Shown: positions 15,110-22,145 of the stretch, piece by piece
How the letters are laid out: every line of letters begins with the position of its first letter
How positions within the stretch are numbered: position 1 is the stretch's first letter
Assembly: GCA_035535315.1 (NCBI GenBank)
Contig: DATLQD010000157.1
Span: forward strand, 1-54,983
Source: DASQGA01 sp035535315
GTDB lineage: Bacteria; Actinomycetota; Thermoleophilia; Gaiellales; Gaiellaceae
DNA: 54,983 bases
Reading direction: 5' to 3'
Notes under the pieces: model-generated
Databases searched by the model: none
What the model was told of the DNA's origin: nothing
The model's input: only the letters and a program-made list of their open reading frames with translations
Program-made: the position numbers and the translations under genes

Positions 15110-16268
15110 AGCCGAGCTGCTCGAGCGCTACGAGGCGCTGCCCCTTCCCTCGACGACCGAGGAGTCCTGGCGCTTCACCGACCTCAAGGGCTTTGACCCG
15201 GACGCCTACTCCGCAAACGGAGCCGCCGACGTCGTCAGCACTCCCGGCATGCTCGAGCTGGACGCGGCCGGGATCGTCCATGTCTCCGAGGCGGGAATCG
15301 AGATTGAACGCGCCCCCGAAGGGATCAGGTTCGAGCGCCTGGAAGATCATCCGCGCCTGGGGGAGCTGGTCGGCACCGAAGAGAAGTTCGCCGCCCATAA
15401 CGCGGCGCTCTGGAAGAACGGCCTGCTCGTGCACGTCCCGAAGGGCGTCGTGCTCGAAAAGCCTCTCTACGTGCGGATCACGAACACGATCGAAGGAGGC
15501 GCTCTCTTCTGGCGGCTGCTCGTGGTCGCCGACCCGGAGTCGCGCTTTACGTTGATCGAGGAGTACGCCTCGCAGGCGCCGGAGCTCTCCGCCTATACGA
15601 ACGCGGCCGTCGAGCTCTTCGTCGGCCAGGCCTCGAAGCTCGAGTACGTCTCGATCCAGAACCTCTCGCGCGAGACGTGGCACTTTGCGTCGCACCACGC
15701 CCGCGTCGAGCGGGACGCCGAGCTCGACTGGGTCGCGGGCGGCTTCGGCACGAGGAAGGGCAAGATCCGGATCCAGAACGACCTGGCCGGCCAGGGCGCG
15801 ACGTCACGCGTCACTGGCGCGTACTTCGCCGACGGTGACCAGCATCTGGACTACGACACCTTCCAGGAGCACATGGCGCCGAACACCACCTCGGACTTCG
15901 CGTTCAAAGGCGCCCTACGGGACAACGCCAGGGCCGTCTGGCGCGGCATGATCCGGGTCGAGCCCGACGCGCAGAAGACGAATGCCTACCAGGAGAACAG
16001 GAACCTCCTCCTCTCTCCGAGCGCGCACGCCGACTCGATCCCGGGCCTCGAGATCATGGCGAACGACGTCCGCTGTACCCACGGCGCCACGATCGGCCAG
16101 GTCGACCGCGAGCAGCTGTTCTATCTGATGAGCCGAGGGCTTTCGCGGAGCGAGGCCGAGCGCATCATCGTCCGGGGCTTCTTTGCAGACATCCTCGACC
16201 GGATCGCGCTCGAGCCGGTGCGTGAAGCTCTCGGCGAAGTACTCGAAGCCCGGATTCCGCAGACCTAA
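15102..16268 (+). CDS. sufD: SUF scaffold protein SufD
   Basis: The 388-residue protein is the second scaffold subunit, related to SufB. Its N-terminus contains the family's TTEESWRFTDLKGFDP. Later segments include FTLIEEYASQAPE, YVSIQNLSRETWHF, FQEHMAPNTTSDFAFKGAL and the C-terminal IGQVDREQLFYLMSRGLS, near the conserved His needed at the SufB-SufD interface (TCTHG-like, here RCTHGATIG). I start it at the ATG at 15102, which overlaps the VOC gene by eight bases; a Met four codons upstream is also possible. Confidence 0.94.
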   Translation: MSRAELLERYEALPLPSTTEESWRFTDLKGFDPDAYSANGAADVVSTPGMLELDAAGIVHVSEAGIEIERAPEGIRFERLEDHPRLGELVGTEEKFAAHNAALWKNGLLVHVPKGVVLEKPLYVRITNTIEGGALFWRLLVVADPESRFTLIEEYASQAPELSAYTNAAVELFVGQASKLEYVSIQNLSRETWHFASHHARVERDAELDWVAGGFGTRKGKIRIQNDLAGQGATSRVTGAYFADGDQHLDYDTFQEHMAPNTTSDFAFKGALRDNARAVWRGMIRVEPDAQKTNAYQENRNLLLSPSAHADSIPGLEIMANDVRCTHGATIGQVDREQLFYLMSRGLSRSEAERIIVRGFFADILDRIALEPVREALGEVLEARIPQT

Positions 16269-16280
16269 CAGGCAGGCACC

Positions 16281-17504
16281 GTGGGCGGCCGTCTCTTCCG
16301 CCTCGTTTGGGGCGACGATGTCGATCCCGCCCTTCGCGGGCTTTTGGCCGCGTTCTTCTCGACCACGCTCGCCTTCTCGGCGTTCTGGAGCTTTGCAGGC
16401 ATCTGGGCAATCGAGCGACTCGGGGCTTCCTCGGCACAGCTCGGACTCACGTTTCTCGCCGACGCCATTGTCTCCGTGGCGTCCAGCTTCCTGGGCGGCC
16501 ACCTTTCAGACCTGCTCGGCCGCAAGCCGGTCATGCTCTTTAGCCTGGGTGGGCAGTGCCTCGTGGCGCTCGCATTTCTGGCTGCGGACGGCCATCTGCT
16601 CTTCGGTCTCTCACTGATCGTCTTCTCCGCTGCGATCGCTGGGCCCGGCCAGGCGGCCGGCAATGCGATCGTCGCAGACCTCGTTCCTCCCGAGCGGCAT
16701 GAGACCGCCTATGCCGCCACCCGCATCGCCTTCAACCTCGGCGTCGTGTTCGGGCCTCCGATCGCGGGCCTCCTTCTCCTCGCGGACAACTGGTCGCACT
16801 TCTTCGTCGGCGTCGCGCTTCTCGGCGCACTCACCTTCGTCATCGCGCTTCGGCAGATTCCGACCCGTGGCGCTTATTCGCCCGAAGAGCCGCCAACTCG
16901 TGGCTCCTTCCAGGTCATTCGCCGCGATCGGGTCTTCCTCGTCTTCCTCGCCTCCACTGTGCTCGCGTACATGGTCTATTTCGGGTTCGAGACGGCGCTT
17001 CCGATCGCCGCGGTCGACTCGTACGGCCTCTCGCCGTCAACCTGGGGCTTCCTGATCGTGATGAACGCGGGCGCGGTCGCATTCCTTCAGCTCCGGCTGA
17101 CCCGGCGAGTCGTCCGATACTCGCCGGAGCTCAAGCTGGCAGTCGCCCTTCCCCTCATGGGGTTCTCGTTTCTCATCCTGACCCAGGTGACGAGCCTGGC
17201 TGCGCTGGTGGCGGTGCTCCTCCTCTTCGTGCTCGGTGAGATGCTCTGGGTGCCCGTCTCGCAGACGATCGCCGCGGCGATGGCGCCCCCCGATCTTCGG
17301 GGTGCCTACATGGGAGCGTTCGGATCGAGCTCTGCGGTCGGGTTCGCCCTCGGCCCGCTCGCTTCCCTCCAGCTTCGCGGGGCTTCGGGGGACGATGCGA
17401 TGTGGATCTTTCTGGCCGCGGTCTCCCTCGTGGCCGCCACCGTAGGTGTCGTTGCCGTACGGGCGGCACATCGGCGCCCAGCTACGATTGCTTCATGGGG
17501 GTGA
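16281..17504 (+). CDS. MFS transporter inserted in the suf operon
   Basis: The 407-residue protein has about twelve hydrophobic segments and the MFS motif A between helices 2 and 3 (GGHLSDLLGRKPV). The second half has a weaker motif (LRLTRRVVRYSPELK). The likely role is proton-coupled efflux or uptake of a small molecule, but the substrate cannot be told. It starts with GTG 12 bases after sufD, and its last ten bases overlap the sufS start, so it is transcribed with the suf genes. An MFS gene at this position is unusual for SUF operons. Confidence 0.85.
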   Translation: MGGRLFRLVWGDDVDPALRGLLAAFFSTTLAFSAFWSFAGIWAIERLGASSAQLGLTFLADAIVSVASSFLGGHLSDLLGRKPVMLFSLGGQCLVALAFLAADGHLLFGLSLIVFSAAIAGPGQAAGNAIVADLVPPERHETAYAATRIAFNLGVVFGPPIAGLLLLADNWSHFFVGVALLGALTFVIALRQIPTRGAYSPEEPPTRGSFQVIRRDRVFLVFLASTVLAYMVYFGFETALPIAAVDSYGLSPSTWGFLIVMNAGAVAFLQLRLTRRVVRYSPELKLAVALPLMGFSFLILTQVTSLAALVAVLLLFVLGEMLWVPVSQTIAAAMAPPDLRGAYMGAFGSSSAVGFALGPLASLQLRGASGDDAMWIFLAAVSLVAATVGVVAVRAAHRRPATIASWG

Positions 17505-18739
17505 CCACCGAGGCCAGGCTCGACGCGGAAAAGGTCCGCGCCGACTTTCCGATCTTCAAGCAGCCGATGCACGGGAAGCCGCTCGCCTATCTGGATTCGG
17601 CGAACTCATCCCAGAAGCCCAGGCAGGTTCTGGATGCCGTGCGCGACTTCTACGAGACCTCGTATGCGAACGTGCACCGGGCGGTCTACGAGCTGGGCGG
17701 ACGCGCGACGGAAGGCTACGAGGGCGCCCGCGACAAGGTGCAGGCGTTCGTCAATGCCGAGTCGCGGCGCGAGGTGATCTTCACGAAAGGTGCGACGGAG
17801 GCGTTGAACCTCGTTGCCTATGCCTGGGGGCTTGACAACCTCGGCCCCGGGGACACGGTTCTCGTCACTGAGCTCGAGCACCACTCGAACTTCGTGCCGT
17901 GGCAGTACATCGCCGGTCGAACCGGAGCGGACTTCGCAGCGATCCCGATCGATGGCTGCGGAGAGCTTGCGCTCGACAGCCTCGACGAGCTTGCCCGCAC
18001 TCGGCGGGTCAAGGTGGTCGCCTGCGGGCTCGTCTCGAATTCGCTCGGGACGATCAACCCGGTCGAGCGCCTCGGGGCCTGGGCGCACGACCAGGGGGCG
18101 ATCATGGTCGTTGACGCCTGCCAGGCGGCACCGCACAGGCCGATCGACGTGCAGGCGCTCGGCTGTGACTTCCTAGCCTTCACCGGGCACAAGATGCTTG
18201 CGCCGAGCGGGATCGGCGTTCTGTGGGGGCGCCAGGAGCTGCTCCAGAAGATGTCCCCGTTCGAGCTGGGCGGCGAGATGATTCGGTCTGTCTCGATCGA
18301 ACGGACGACCTGGAACGAGCTGCCGAACAAGTTCGAAGCCGGAACCCCGCCGATCGCGCAGGCCTACGGCCTCGGCGTGGCGATCGACTACCTGAGCGTT
18401 GTCGGGCTCGAGGCGATCGAGGAGCACGAGGCCCGGCTGACGGCCCACACGATCGAACGCCTGGCCGAGATCCCCGGCCTGACCCTTTTCGGACCGCCCG
18501 CCGACCGGCGCGCCGGCATCGTCTCGTTCACGCTTGCAGGAGTCCATCCGCACGACGTCGCCCAGATCCTCGACTCAGAAGGCGTCGCAGTCCGCGCCGG
18601 GCACCACTGCAACCAGCCGCTCATGCATCGACTGGGGATTCCGGCGACGACCCGCGCGAGCCTTTACCTCTACACACTGGAGGACGAGGTAGACAGGCTC
18701 GTCGCCGGCCTCCAGAGGGTCCGCGAGGTGTTCAAATGA
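17495..18739 (+). CDS. sufS: Cysteine desulfurase SufS
   Basis: This 414-residue PLP enzyme takes sulfur from cysteine for cluster assembly. It starts MGVTTEARLDAEKVRADFPI; the ATG at 17495 overlaps the end of the MFS gene. The PLP Lys lies in AFTGHKMLAPSG (about residue 232) and the persulfide Cys in RAGHHCNQP (about residue 371), the layout of group II desulfurases. The cofactor pocket is seen in NLVAYAWG and VDACQAAPHRP. The gene overlaps sufU by four bases, fitting SufS acting with SufU as sulfur acceptor. Confidence 0.96.
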   Translation: MGVTTEARLDAEKVRADFPIFKQPMHGKPLAYLDSANSSQKPRQVLDAVRDFYETSYANVHRAVYELGGRATEGYEGARDKVQAFVNAESRREVIFTKGATEALNLVAYAWGLDNLGPGDTVLVTELEHHSNFVPWQYIAGRTGADFAAIPIDGCGELALDSLDELARTRRVKVVACGLVSNSLGTINPVERLGAWAHDQGAIMVVDACQAAPHRPIDVQALGCDFLAFTGHKMLAPSGIGVLWGRQELLQKMSPFELGGEMIRSVSIERTTWNELPNKFEAGTPPIAQAYGLGVAIDYLSVVGLEAIEEHEARLTAHTIERLAEIPGLTLFGPPADRRAGIVSFTLAGVHPHDVAQILDSEGVAVRAGHHCNQPLMHRLGIPATTRASLYLYTLEDEVDRLVAGLQRVREVFK

Positions 18740-19170
18740 GCGACATGGACGAGCTCTACCGCGACGTCATCCTCGACCACTACAAGAACCCGCGCGGGCA
18801 CGGCGACATGCAGAAGCCGGATGCGCAGGCCGACGGTCTGAACCCGCTTTGTGGGGACGAGGTCTCGATCTTCGTCTCTTTCGCCGAGGACGGCGACACG
18901 ATCGAGGAGGTGAAGTTCCAGGGCCGAGGCTGCGCGATCAGCCAGGCGTCGACGTCCATGCTGATGGAGATGGTGCAAGGCCGAAGCGCCGTCGCCGTTG
19001 CGGCGATGGATCGCGAGGAATTGCTCGAGGAAGTTGGGATTCCACTCACCCCCGTGCGTCTCAAGTGCGCGCTCCTCGGCCTCGGCGTCCTCAAGGTCGC
19101 GCTCCACCGCGCGAAGGGCACCCCACTCCCTGACGAGTGGGCGGGCCTCGACGAGCTCGAACTGGCCTAG
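18736..19170 (+). CDS. sufU: Zinc-dependent sulfurtransferase SufU
   Basis: The 144-residue protein matches SufU: MDELYRDVILDHYKNPRGHG at the start, the first Cys in NPLCGDE, the second in GRGCAISQAS and the third in VRLKCALLG. These Cys with an Asp bind zinc, and SufU collects sulfur from SufS. The insertion between the second and third Cys that separates SufU from IscU is present. The ATG overlaps the sufS stop (ATGA). A Rieske-type ferredoxin gene follows three bases later. Confidence 0.95.
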   Translation: MSDMDELYRDVILDHYKNPRGHGDMQKPDAQADGLNPLCGDEVSIFVSFAEDGDTIEEVKFQGRGCAISQASTSMLMEMVQGRSAVAVAAMDREELLEEVGIPLTPVRLKCALLGLGVLKVALHRAKGTPLPDEWAGLDELELA

Positions 19171-19173
19171 CGG

Positions 19174-19485
19174 GTGCCCGAGCTCGATGTCTGCCCGGTG
19201 GAGGAACTACCGCCGGGCGAGGTGAAGATCGTGCGCGCCGGGGAGATCGCCATCGGGGTCTACAACGCCGGTGGAGAGCTCTACGCGATCGAGGACCGGT
19301 GCTCGCACGACGACGGGCCGCTTGCCGAGGGTGACTGGGATCCCGAGGATCTGGTCGCGATCTGCCCGCGCCACGGCTCTCGCTTCGACATCCGGACCGG
19401 CAGAGCGCTCTCGCTGCCTGCGTACCTCCCGGTGGAGACCTTCCCGGTCAAGGTCGTCGACGGGGTCGTCAAAGTCATTGTCTGA
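19174..19485 (+). CDS. Rieske-type [2Fe-2S] ferredoxin
   Basis: This 103-residue protein has both Rieske boxes: CSHDDGPL and CPRHGSRFD, which supply two Cys and two His to a 2Fe-2S cluster. The rest resembles NirD and ring-hydroxylating dioxygenase ferredoxins. It is cytosolic, with no signal or membrane helix. It is the last gene of the suf operon, starting with GTG three bases after sufU. It may provide electrons for cluster assembly or serve as a client; either is inference. Confidence 0.92.
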   Translation: MPELDVCPVEELPPGEVKIVRAGEIAIGVYNAGGELYAIEDRCSHDDGPLAEGDWDPEDLVAICPRHGSRFDIRTGRALSLPAYLPVETFPVKVVDGVVKVIV

Positions 19486-19499
19486 CGTAAAATCGATGC

Positions 19500-19817
19500 A
19501 TGGATCCCCGGAGCGAGCGGGTCGGTAAAAACGAAGCGGTCTTCCGCGAGGTCAACGAACGGATCAACGACGTAACGCGCGAGAACACCACCGAGTACCT
19601 CTGCGAGTGTGGGGACGCGACCTGCACGGAGACGATTCAGATGACCGTGTCCGACTACGAGGACGTACGAAGCGATCCAACGCACTTTGCCGTGCTGCCC
19701 GGGCATGAGATTCCCGACGTCGAAGAGGTGGTGGGGCGAAACGAGGGGTTCCTGGTCGTCCGGAAGAAGGCCGGCGCGGCTGCGGCGCTCGCCACCGAGC
19801 TCGACCCGCGCAGCTGA
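19500..19817 (+). CDS. Small Cys-containing conserved actinobacterial protein
   Basis: The 105-residue protein starts MDPRSERVGKNEAVFREVNE and has the core YLCECGDATCTETIQMTVSDYE, quoted here in part by its Cys spacing C-x-C-x4-C. It then has DPTHFAVLPGHE and an ending FLVVRKK. I recognise this pattern as a family widespread in Actinobacteria, without assigned function. The clustered Cys could bind zinc. It follows the Rieske gene by 14 bases and probably belongs to the same transcript. Confidence 0.75.
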   Translation: MDPRSERVGKNEAVFREVNERINDVTRENTTEYLCECGDATCTETIQMTVSDYEDVRSDPTHFAVLPGHEIPDVEEVVGRNEGFLVVRKKAGAAAALATELDPRS

Positions 19818-19844
19818 GATGTTAGATCGACGGTCACCGCACCA

Positions 19845-19867
19845 CGCCAACTACCGACCAACCATCT
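19845..19867 (+). repeat. Copy 2 of a 23-bp upstream element
   Basis: Contains TACCGACCAACCATCT preceded by CGCCAAC; 22 of 23 bases match the minus-strand element at 8747-8769. Here it ends three bases before the GTG of the O-methyltransferase gene. A shared binding site upstream of a cytochrome c gene and a methyltransferase gene suggests a common regulator. Confidence 0.5.
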
Positions 19868-19870
19868 GAC

Positions 19871-20467
19871 GTGCTCGACGATCGCGTCCTCGAGGTGCTT
19901 TCCCGCCTCGAGCGGGAGGATGAGGAGGAGCGGGAGCGTGGGCTCCCGGCGATGCAGCGCTCGCGCGCCGTCGCGCCGACCACCGGCAGGTTCCTCTTCT
20001 CGCTCGTCGCTCCGCATGCCGACTGTGAGGTGCTCGAGATCGGCGGGTCGAAAGGCTATTCGTCGATCTGGCTTGGCGCCGGCGTCCGACACCTTGGTGG
20101 GCGCGTGCTCTCGCTCGAGCACGACCCGGCGAAGGTGGAGGCTTGGCGCCGGAACGTCCAGGATGCCGGCCTCGAGCAATGGGTCGAGCTTCGGGAAGGC
20201 GACGCCTTCGAGACCTTGCCGGCGATCGACGACGTCTTCGACATCGTTTTCCTGGACGCTGAGAAGGACGACTACGAGACCCTCTTCGCGCTTGCACGCA
20301 CGAAGCTCGAACCCGGTGCGCTCGTCGTCGCCGACAATGTCCTCTCCCACGAGGACACCCTCGGCGCCTATTCGCAAGCGCGCCAGGCAGACGCCACGCT
20401 CTCGAGTGTTACGGTGCCGCTAGATCGAGGCCTCGAGCTTTCCGTCGTCCTGCGTGGCTCGTTATGA
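19871..20467 (+). CDS. SAM-dependent O-methyltransferase
   Basis: The 198-residue enzyme matches the class of catechol-type O-methyltransferases. The SAM-binding motif I is VLEIGGSKGYSSIWLG (about residues 57-72), an acidic residue follows in VLSLEHDPAK and the metal-binding motif is DIVFLDAEKDDY. A second acidic motif is GALVVADNVL. These proteins methylate hydroxyl groups of small molecules using Mg2+; the substrate is unknown. GTG start at 19871, right after the 23-bp element. The end of the gene holds the probable promoter for the downstream RNA. Confidence 0.9.
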   Translation: MLDDRVLEVLSRLEREDEEERERGLPAMQRSRAVAPTTGRFLFSLVAPHADCEVLEIGGSKGYSSIWLGAGVRHLGGRVLSLEHDPAKVEAWRRNVQDAGLEQWVELREGDAFETLPAIDDVFDIVFLDAEKDDYETLFALARTKLEPGALVVADNVLSHEDTLGAYSQARQADATLSSVTVPLDRGLELSVVLRGSL

Positions 20468-20468
20468 T
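20439..20468 (+). promoter_or_regulatory. Probable promoter of the short structured RNA
   Basis: TATGAT at 20463-20468 is a good -10 box. TTTCCG at 20439-20444 is a weak -35 box at 18 bases. It lies inside the end of the O-methyltransferase gene and would start transcription near 20475, just before the strong ribosome-binding sequence. Confidence 0.4.
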
Positions 20469-20499
20469 CGCGCTACCACGGAAAGGAGGTGGTCCGATC

Positions 20500-20541
20500 T
20501 TGACAGACGACTGTTCGGGCAGTGGAGGTACTCGCTCGTAG
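20500..20541 (+). CDS. 13-residue peptide ORF within the structured RNA
   Basis: TTG at 20500 opens a frame for LTDDCSGSGGTRS, ending in TAG. It sits four bases after an exceptionally long Shine-Dalgarno match (20481-20495). The stop codon lies at the 5' base of the main stem, so a ribosome that ends here would cover or release that stem. This is the layout of a leader peptide that controls folding, or of a ribosome-binding decoy. Translation is inferred only. Confidence 0.35.
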   Translation: MTDDCSGSGGTRS

Positions 20542-20622
20542 GGGCGCGACCCCGAGACCTACGGGGAACCGCCTAGCCAGCGTAGGGGGCTGACCGCTCC
20601 TACGAAATCCAGGCGAGTTTCC

Positions 20623-20651
20623 GATGAGGGGCCTTCGGGCCCCTCATCTTT
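20623..20651 (+). terminator. Rho-independent terminator
   Basis: An 11-bp perfect stem (20623-20633 with 20638-20648) closes a TTCG tetraloop and is followed by TTT. It ends the structured RNA and may also end the convergent minus-strand transcript. Confidence 0.85.
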
Positions 20652-20660
20652 ACTCCGGGA

Positions 20661-21557
20661 CTAGCCGGCCGCTGCTCGACGGAGCTGCTCCTCGAGGCTG
20701 ATCGGGTGGACGCCGAAGGTCCCGATCGCGGGATCGACGTCTCCGACGTTGTCCGCGTTCTCGAGCATGGTCAGCTGGTCGCGGGTCACGGGCGGGTGGG
20801 GGAGCTTCTCCGCGAGCGCCGCGCCAGCGCGCATCAGACCCATGGGGACGTGCACGGTGGGGCGTCGCTTGCCGAGCGTCCGCCTAATGCGTTCGTAGAG
20901 CTCGTTCCAGGTAAGCCGGTCAGGGCCACCAAGGTCGAACGTCTTGTTGGCCGCTTCTTCGGTCGAGAGCGAACGGGCAAAGAACGCGGCGACATCGTCG
21001 ACCCAGATGGGCTGCAGTCGCCTCGTTCCGGATCCGGGCACCGGCGTCACGGGGGAGTACTTGACCTGGCGCAGAAAAGTCGGGAGGACGCCGCCGTCCT
21101 TGCCGAACACGAAGCTCGGCCGGAAGATAACGTACTCGATTCCCGATGCCTTGACGGTCTGCTCCATGTCCCACTTGGAGCGGTAGTAGGGCACGAGATC
21201 CTTCGACTCCTCCGTGGTGCCGAGGGCGCTCATCAGCACGAACCTGCTTACCCTCGCCTCCTTGGCGGCCGCGACTAGGTCGCGCGTCCCCTGGCTCATG
21301 ACCCGCTCGTATTCCTCCGGCTTTCCGGCGATCAGCGCGATCAGGTGGACGACCGAGTCTGCGCCCTCCGTGGCGCCGCGAAGACTCTCCGGGTCCGTCG
21401 CATCGCCCTGGACGAGCTCGCAGCCCCAGGCGGAAAGAGTTCGGGCGGAACTCGAGGAGGGGTCGCGAACGAGCGCGCGAACGGGCGCGTCCTCGGCCCG
21501 CAGAGCGTGGACGATCTTCGGGCCCACGAACCCGGTCCCGCCCGTGACGAGGATCAT
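20661..21557 (-). CDS. NAD(P)-binding NDUFA9/NmrA-like epimerase-fold protein
   Basis: The 298-residue protein has a Rossmann fold starting MILVTGGTGFVGPKIVHAL, with the dinucleotide motif GGTGFVG. It matches the atypical short-chain dehydrogenase subgroup related to complex I subunit NDUFA9: VVHLIALIAG, FVLMSALGT, YYRSKWDMEQ (Tyr and Lys of the active-site triad region) and FRPSFVFG. Members are thought to bind NADPH and to act on ubiquinone-linked or sugar substrates; the exact role here is open. The start overlaps the dcd stop (ATGA), so the two share a transcript. Confidence 0.85.
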   Translation of the reverse strand: MILVTGGTGFVGPKIVHALRAEDAPVRALVRDPSSSSARTLSAWGCELVQGDATDPESLRGATEGADSVVHLIALIAGKPEEYERVMSQGTRDLVAAAKEARVSRFVLMSALGTTEESKDLVPYYRSKWDMEQTVKASGIEYVIFRPSFVFGKDGGVLPTFLRQVKYSPVTPVPGSGTRRLQPIWVDDVAAFFARSLSTEEAANKTFDLGGPDRLTWNELYERIRRTLGKRRPTVHVPMGLMRAGAALAEKLPHPPVTRDQLTMLENADNVGDVDPAIGTFGVHPISLEEQLRRAAAG

Positions 21558-22117
21558 GCGAAGTTCTTCCAGTAGCGCGACGGGGTCGGCCCCGCCTGGC
21601 CCTGGTACTTCGAGCCGAGTCCGTTCGCCCCATATGGCGTCTCGGCAGGCTCCGTGAGCTGGACGAAGGAGAGCTGGCCGATCTTCATCGCGTAGTAAAT
21701 CGTGATCGGAAGGTTGGCCACGTTCGAGAGCTCGAGTGTCACGTGGCCGTCCCAGCCGGGATCGATGAAGCCCGCGGTCGAGTGAATCAGGAGTCCCAAC
21801 CGGCCCAGGGAGCTCTTGCCTTCGAGACGCGCCACGAGGTCGTCTGGAAGTTTGACCCGCTCGAGCGTGGAACCGAGGACGAACTCGCCCGGGTGCAGAA
21901 TGAACGGCTCTGCCTCACCGATCTCGACCAGCTCGGTCAGGTCCTCCATCTCCTCCTTAACGTCGATGAACGGGTAGCGGGAGTTCCGGAAGACGCGGAA
22001 GAACCGGTCAACGCGGACGTCCAGGCTGGACGGCTGTAGGAGGGACTCGTCATAGGGCTCGACCTCGATCCGGCCCTCCGAGAGCTGGCGCCGGATGGTG
22101 CGATCGGACAGAACCAT
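21554..22117 (-). CDS. dcd: dCTP deaminase
   Basis: The 187-residue enzyme turns dCTP into dUTP, or directly into dUMP in the bifunctional type. Family features are the start MVLSDRTIRRQLSEGRI, the substrate loop GKSSLGRLGL, the catalytic Glu region DGHVTLELSN and the C-terminal YQGQAGPTPSR. Length and the last motif fit the actinobacterial form, in which dCTP deaminase and dUTPase activities are combined in mycobacteria. The start lies only 28 bases from the divergent gabT start. Confidence 0.94.
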   Translation of the reverse strand: MVLSDRTIRRQLSEGRIEVEPYDESLLQPSSLDVRVDRFFRVFRNSRYPFIDVKEEMEDLTELVEIGEAEPFILHPGEFVLGSTLERVKLPDDLVARLEGKSSLGRLGLLIHSTAGFIDPGWDGHVTLELSNVANLPITIYYAMKIGQLSFVQLTEPAETPYGANGLGSKYQGQAGPTPSRYWKNFA

Positions 22118-22143
22118 GCCGGAGTCAATCTATAAGCTCCGGC
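22118..22143. promoter_or_regulatory. Compact divergent promoter with inverted repeat
   Basis: The 28 bases between the ATG of dcd and the ATG of gabT contain a perfect inverted repeat, GCCGGAG (22118-22124) and CTCCGGC (22137-22143). The 12-base centre holds TATAAG on the plus strand (22131-22136) and TATAGA on the minus strand (22134-22129), both good -10 boxes. Transcription would begin within a few bases of each start codon, so both mRNAs may be leaderless. The repeat could be an operator acting on both genes. Confidence 0.5.
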
Positions 22144-22145
22144 CC

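Larger units (their letters stand above)
20475..20651 (+). ncRNA. Stand-alone structured RNA with a mini-ORF and terminator
   Basis: The region lies between the O-methyltransferase gene and a gene on the opposite strand, so it serves no downstream gene on its own strand. It begins with GAAAGGAGGTGGTCC (20481-20495), which can pair with 15 bases at the 3' end of actinobacterial 16S rRNA with one G-U pair. It then encodes a 13-codon ORF. After the ORF, CGTAGG occurs at 20537 and 20581 and CCTACG at 20558 and 20599, so two nested or two side-by-side folds are possible; the outer stem 20537-20545 with 20596-20604 has nine pairs. A CCCCG/CGGGG hairpin (20550-20566) lies within. A strong terminator ends it. 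I cannot assign it to a known RNA family. Confidence 0.55.

Noticed and set aside
20590..20607. CTGA and GAAA near each other, suggesting a hammerhead ribozyme
   Set aside because: The required CTGANGA core and the three-stem layout are absent; the bases are explained by the proposed stems.
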